Assembly (NCBI GenBank): GCA_028281665.1
Contig: JANQJK010000016.1
Coordinates: 186,001-250,000, forward strand
Reading direction: 5' to 3'
Source: Hyphococcus sp.
GTDB lineage: Bacteria; Pseudomonadota; Alphaproteobacteria; Caulobacterales; Parvularculaceae
DNA length: 64,000 nt
Shown: in pieces, positions 63,806 to 64,000 of the stretch
Layout of the letters: each line of letters begins with the position of its first letter
How positions within the stretch are numbered: the stretch's first letter is position 1
The notes under the pieces: model-generated
Seen by the model: only the letters and a program-made list of their open reading frames with translations
The model's database searches: none
Told to the model about the DNA's origin: nothing
Translations under genes and position numbers: made by a program

Positions 63806-64000
63806 TCAGTTTGCCGCCGCTCTGGCGTCCTCGATTGATTCGATCAGCTCCCGCGTATCGAAGCCCTGCACGACATTTACGTATTCCCCGTCGAGGGACG
63901 CCACGACAAACGCGGGCGTGCCGTCAACGCCCATCTCGCGAACAATGTTGAGCGTTTCAACAATCGACTCCCGGACATTCGGGTCTTCGCGTCCTTTTTC
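63806..64000 (-). CDS. DsbA-family thioredoxin-fold protein, C-terminal part (cut by window edge)
   Basis: The last 64 residues read in one leftward frame: ESIVETLNIVREMGVDGTPA, then FVVASLDGEYVNVVQGFDTR and a final helix ELIESIEDARAAAN. GVDGTPAFVV has the cis-proline of the thioredoxin fold as placed in DsbA-like proteins. The CxxC active site lies outside the window. It converges with the questin-oxidase-like gene. Confidence 0.75.
   Translation of the reverse strand, partial: EKGREDPNVRESIVETLNIVREMGVDGTPAFVVASLDGEYVNVVQGFDTRELIESIEDARAAAN

Overview
The window is a GC-rich bacterial chromosome segment. Its gene families (EF-G2-type elongation factor, RamB/ScfR-type regulator beside the glyoxylate genes, DUF1244, DUF1801 and DUF2274 proteins, unimodular QueF, a Tgt with a reduced zinc site) fit an alphaproteobacterium, probably a marine Parvularculales/Hyphomonadales/Caulobacterales-like lineage. 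That placement is inference from protein families, not from a marker gene. Most of the window is dense chromosomal backbone; 20.7-29.2 kb is a mobile-DNA scar between two tRNA genes and is partly AT-richer.

Layout. 0-20.3 kb is mixed housekeeping: recG (cut by the window edge), a thioredoxin-reductase-like flavoprotein, sixA, a quinone reductase, an MFS carrier, a NavAb-like sodium channel, metG, an SDR, cysteine synthase, mazG, ilvE, an alkaline phosphatase lipoprotein, a penicillin-acylase-family enzyme and an EF-G paralogue lacking key GTPase residues. 20.6-29.6 kb runs from tRNA-Asp to tRNA-Phe. It holds an IS110 remnant, a queD fragment, a methyltransferase and a CHAT-protease gene that converge, a XerC/D-like recombinase followed by a perfect 20-bp palindrome, a 5'-truncated P4-type integrase joined to the 3' end of a conjugation gene (trbI), DUF2274, an AlpA-like protein and a second integrase. 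29.7-35.3 kb is a tight run centred on queuosine synthesis (queF, queA, tgt) that also carries a cyclophilin, a Nudix hydrolase, cysE, a 46-codon ORF and csaA. tRNA-Lys follows, then a 770-bp stretch of unclear coding.

36.3-51 kb holds purU and then a complete type I secretion locus: HlyD adaptor, two half-size ABC proteins in one operon, a divergently transcribed 2243-residue RTX adhesin and a TolC-like channel. Both ABC nucleotide-binding domains lack the Walker A lysine and a recognisable signature motif. 51-56.5 kb is the glyoxylate shunt (RamB-like regulator, aceA, glcB) with operator-like repeats between regulator and aceA. 56.6-61.4 kb is a molybdenum-cofactor operon (moaA-D-E-B-C, moeA, mobA) preceded by a foldable leader. 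61.4-64 kb has a yeast-FCY1-like cytosine deaminase divergent from upp, a questin-oxidase-family protein and the end of a DsbA-like gene.

The best candidate for an undescribed system is the accessory pair at 22.1-24.8 kb. One protein joins a CHAT (caspase-like) protease, with its His/Cys dyad visible, to a cytoplasmic NMT1/SsuA-like ligand-binding region. Its convergent neighbour is a SAM methyltransferase, and the two genes share an identical 15-base sequence at their 5' ends. The second candidate is the type I exporter with two degenerate ATPase domains.
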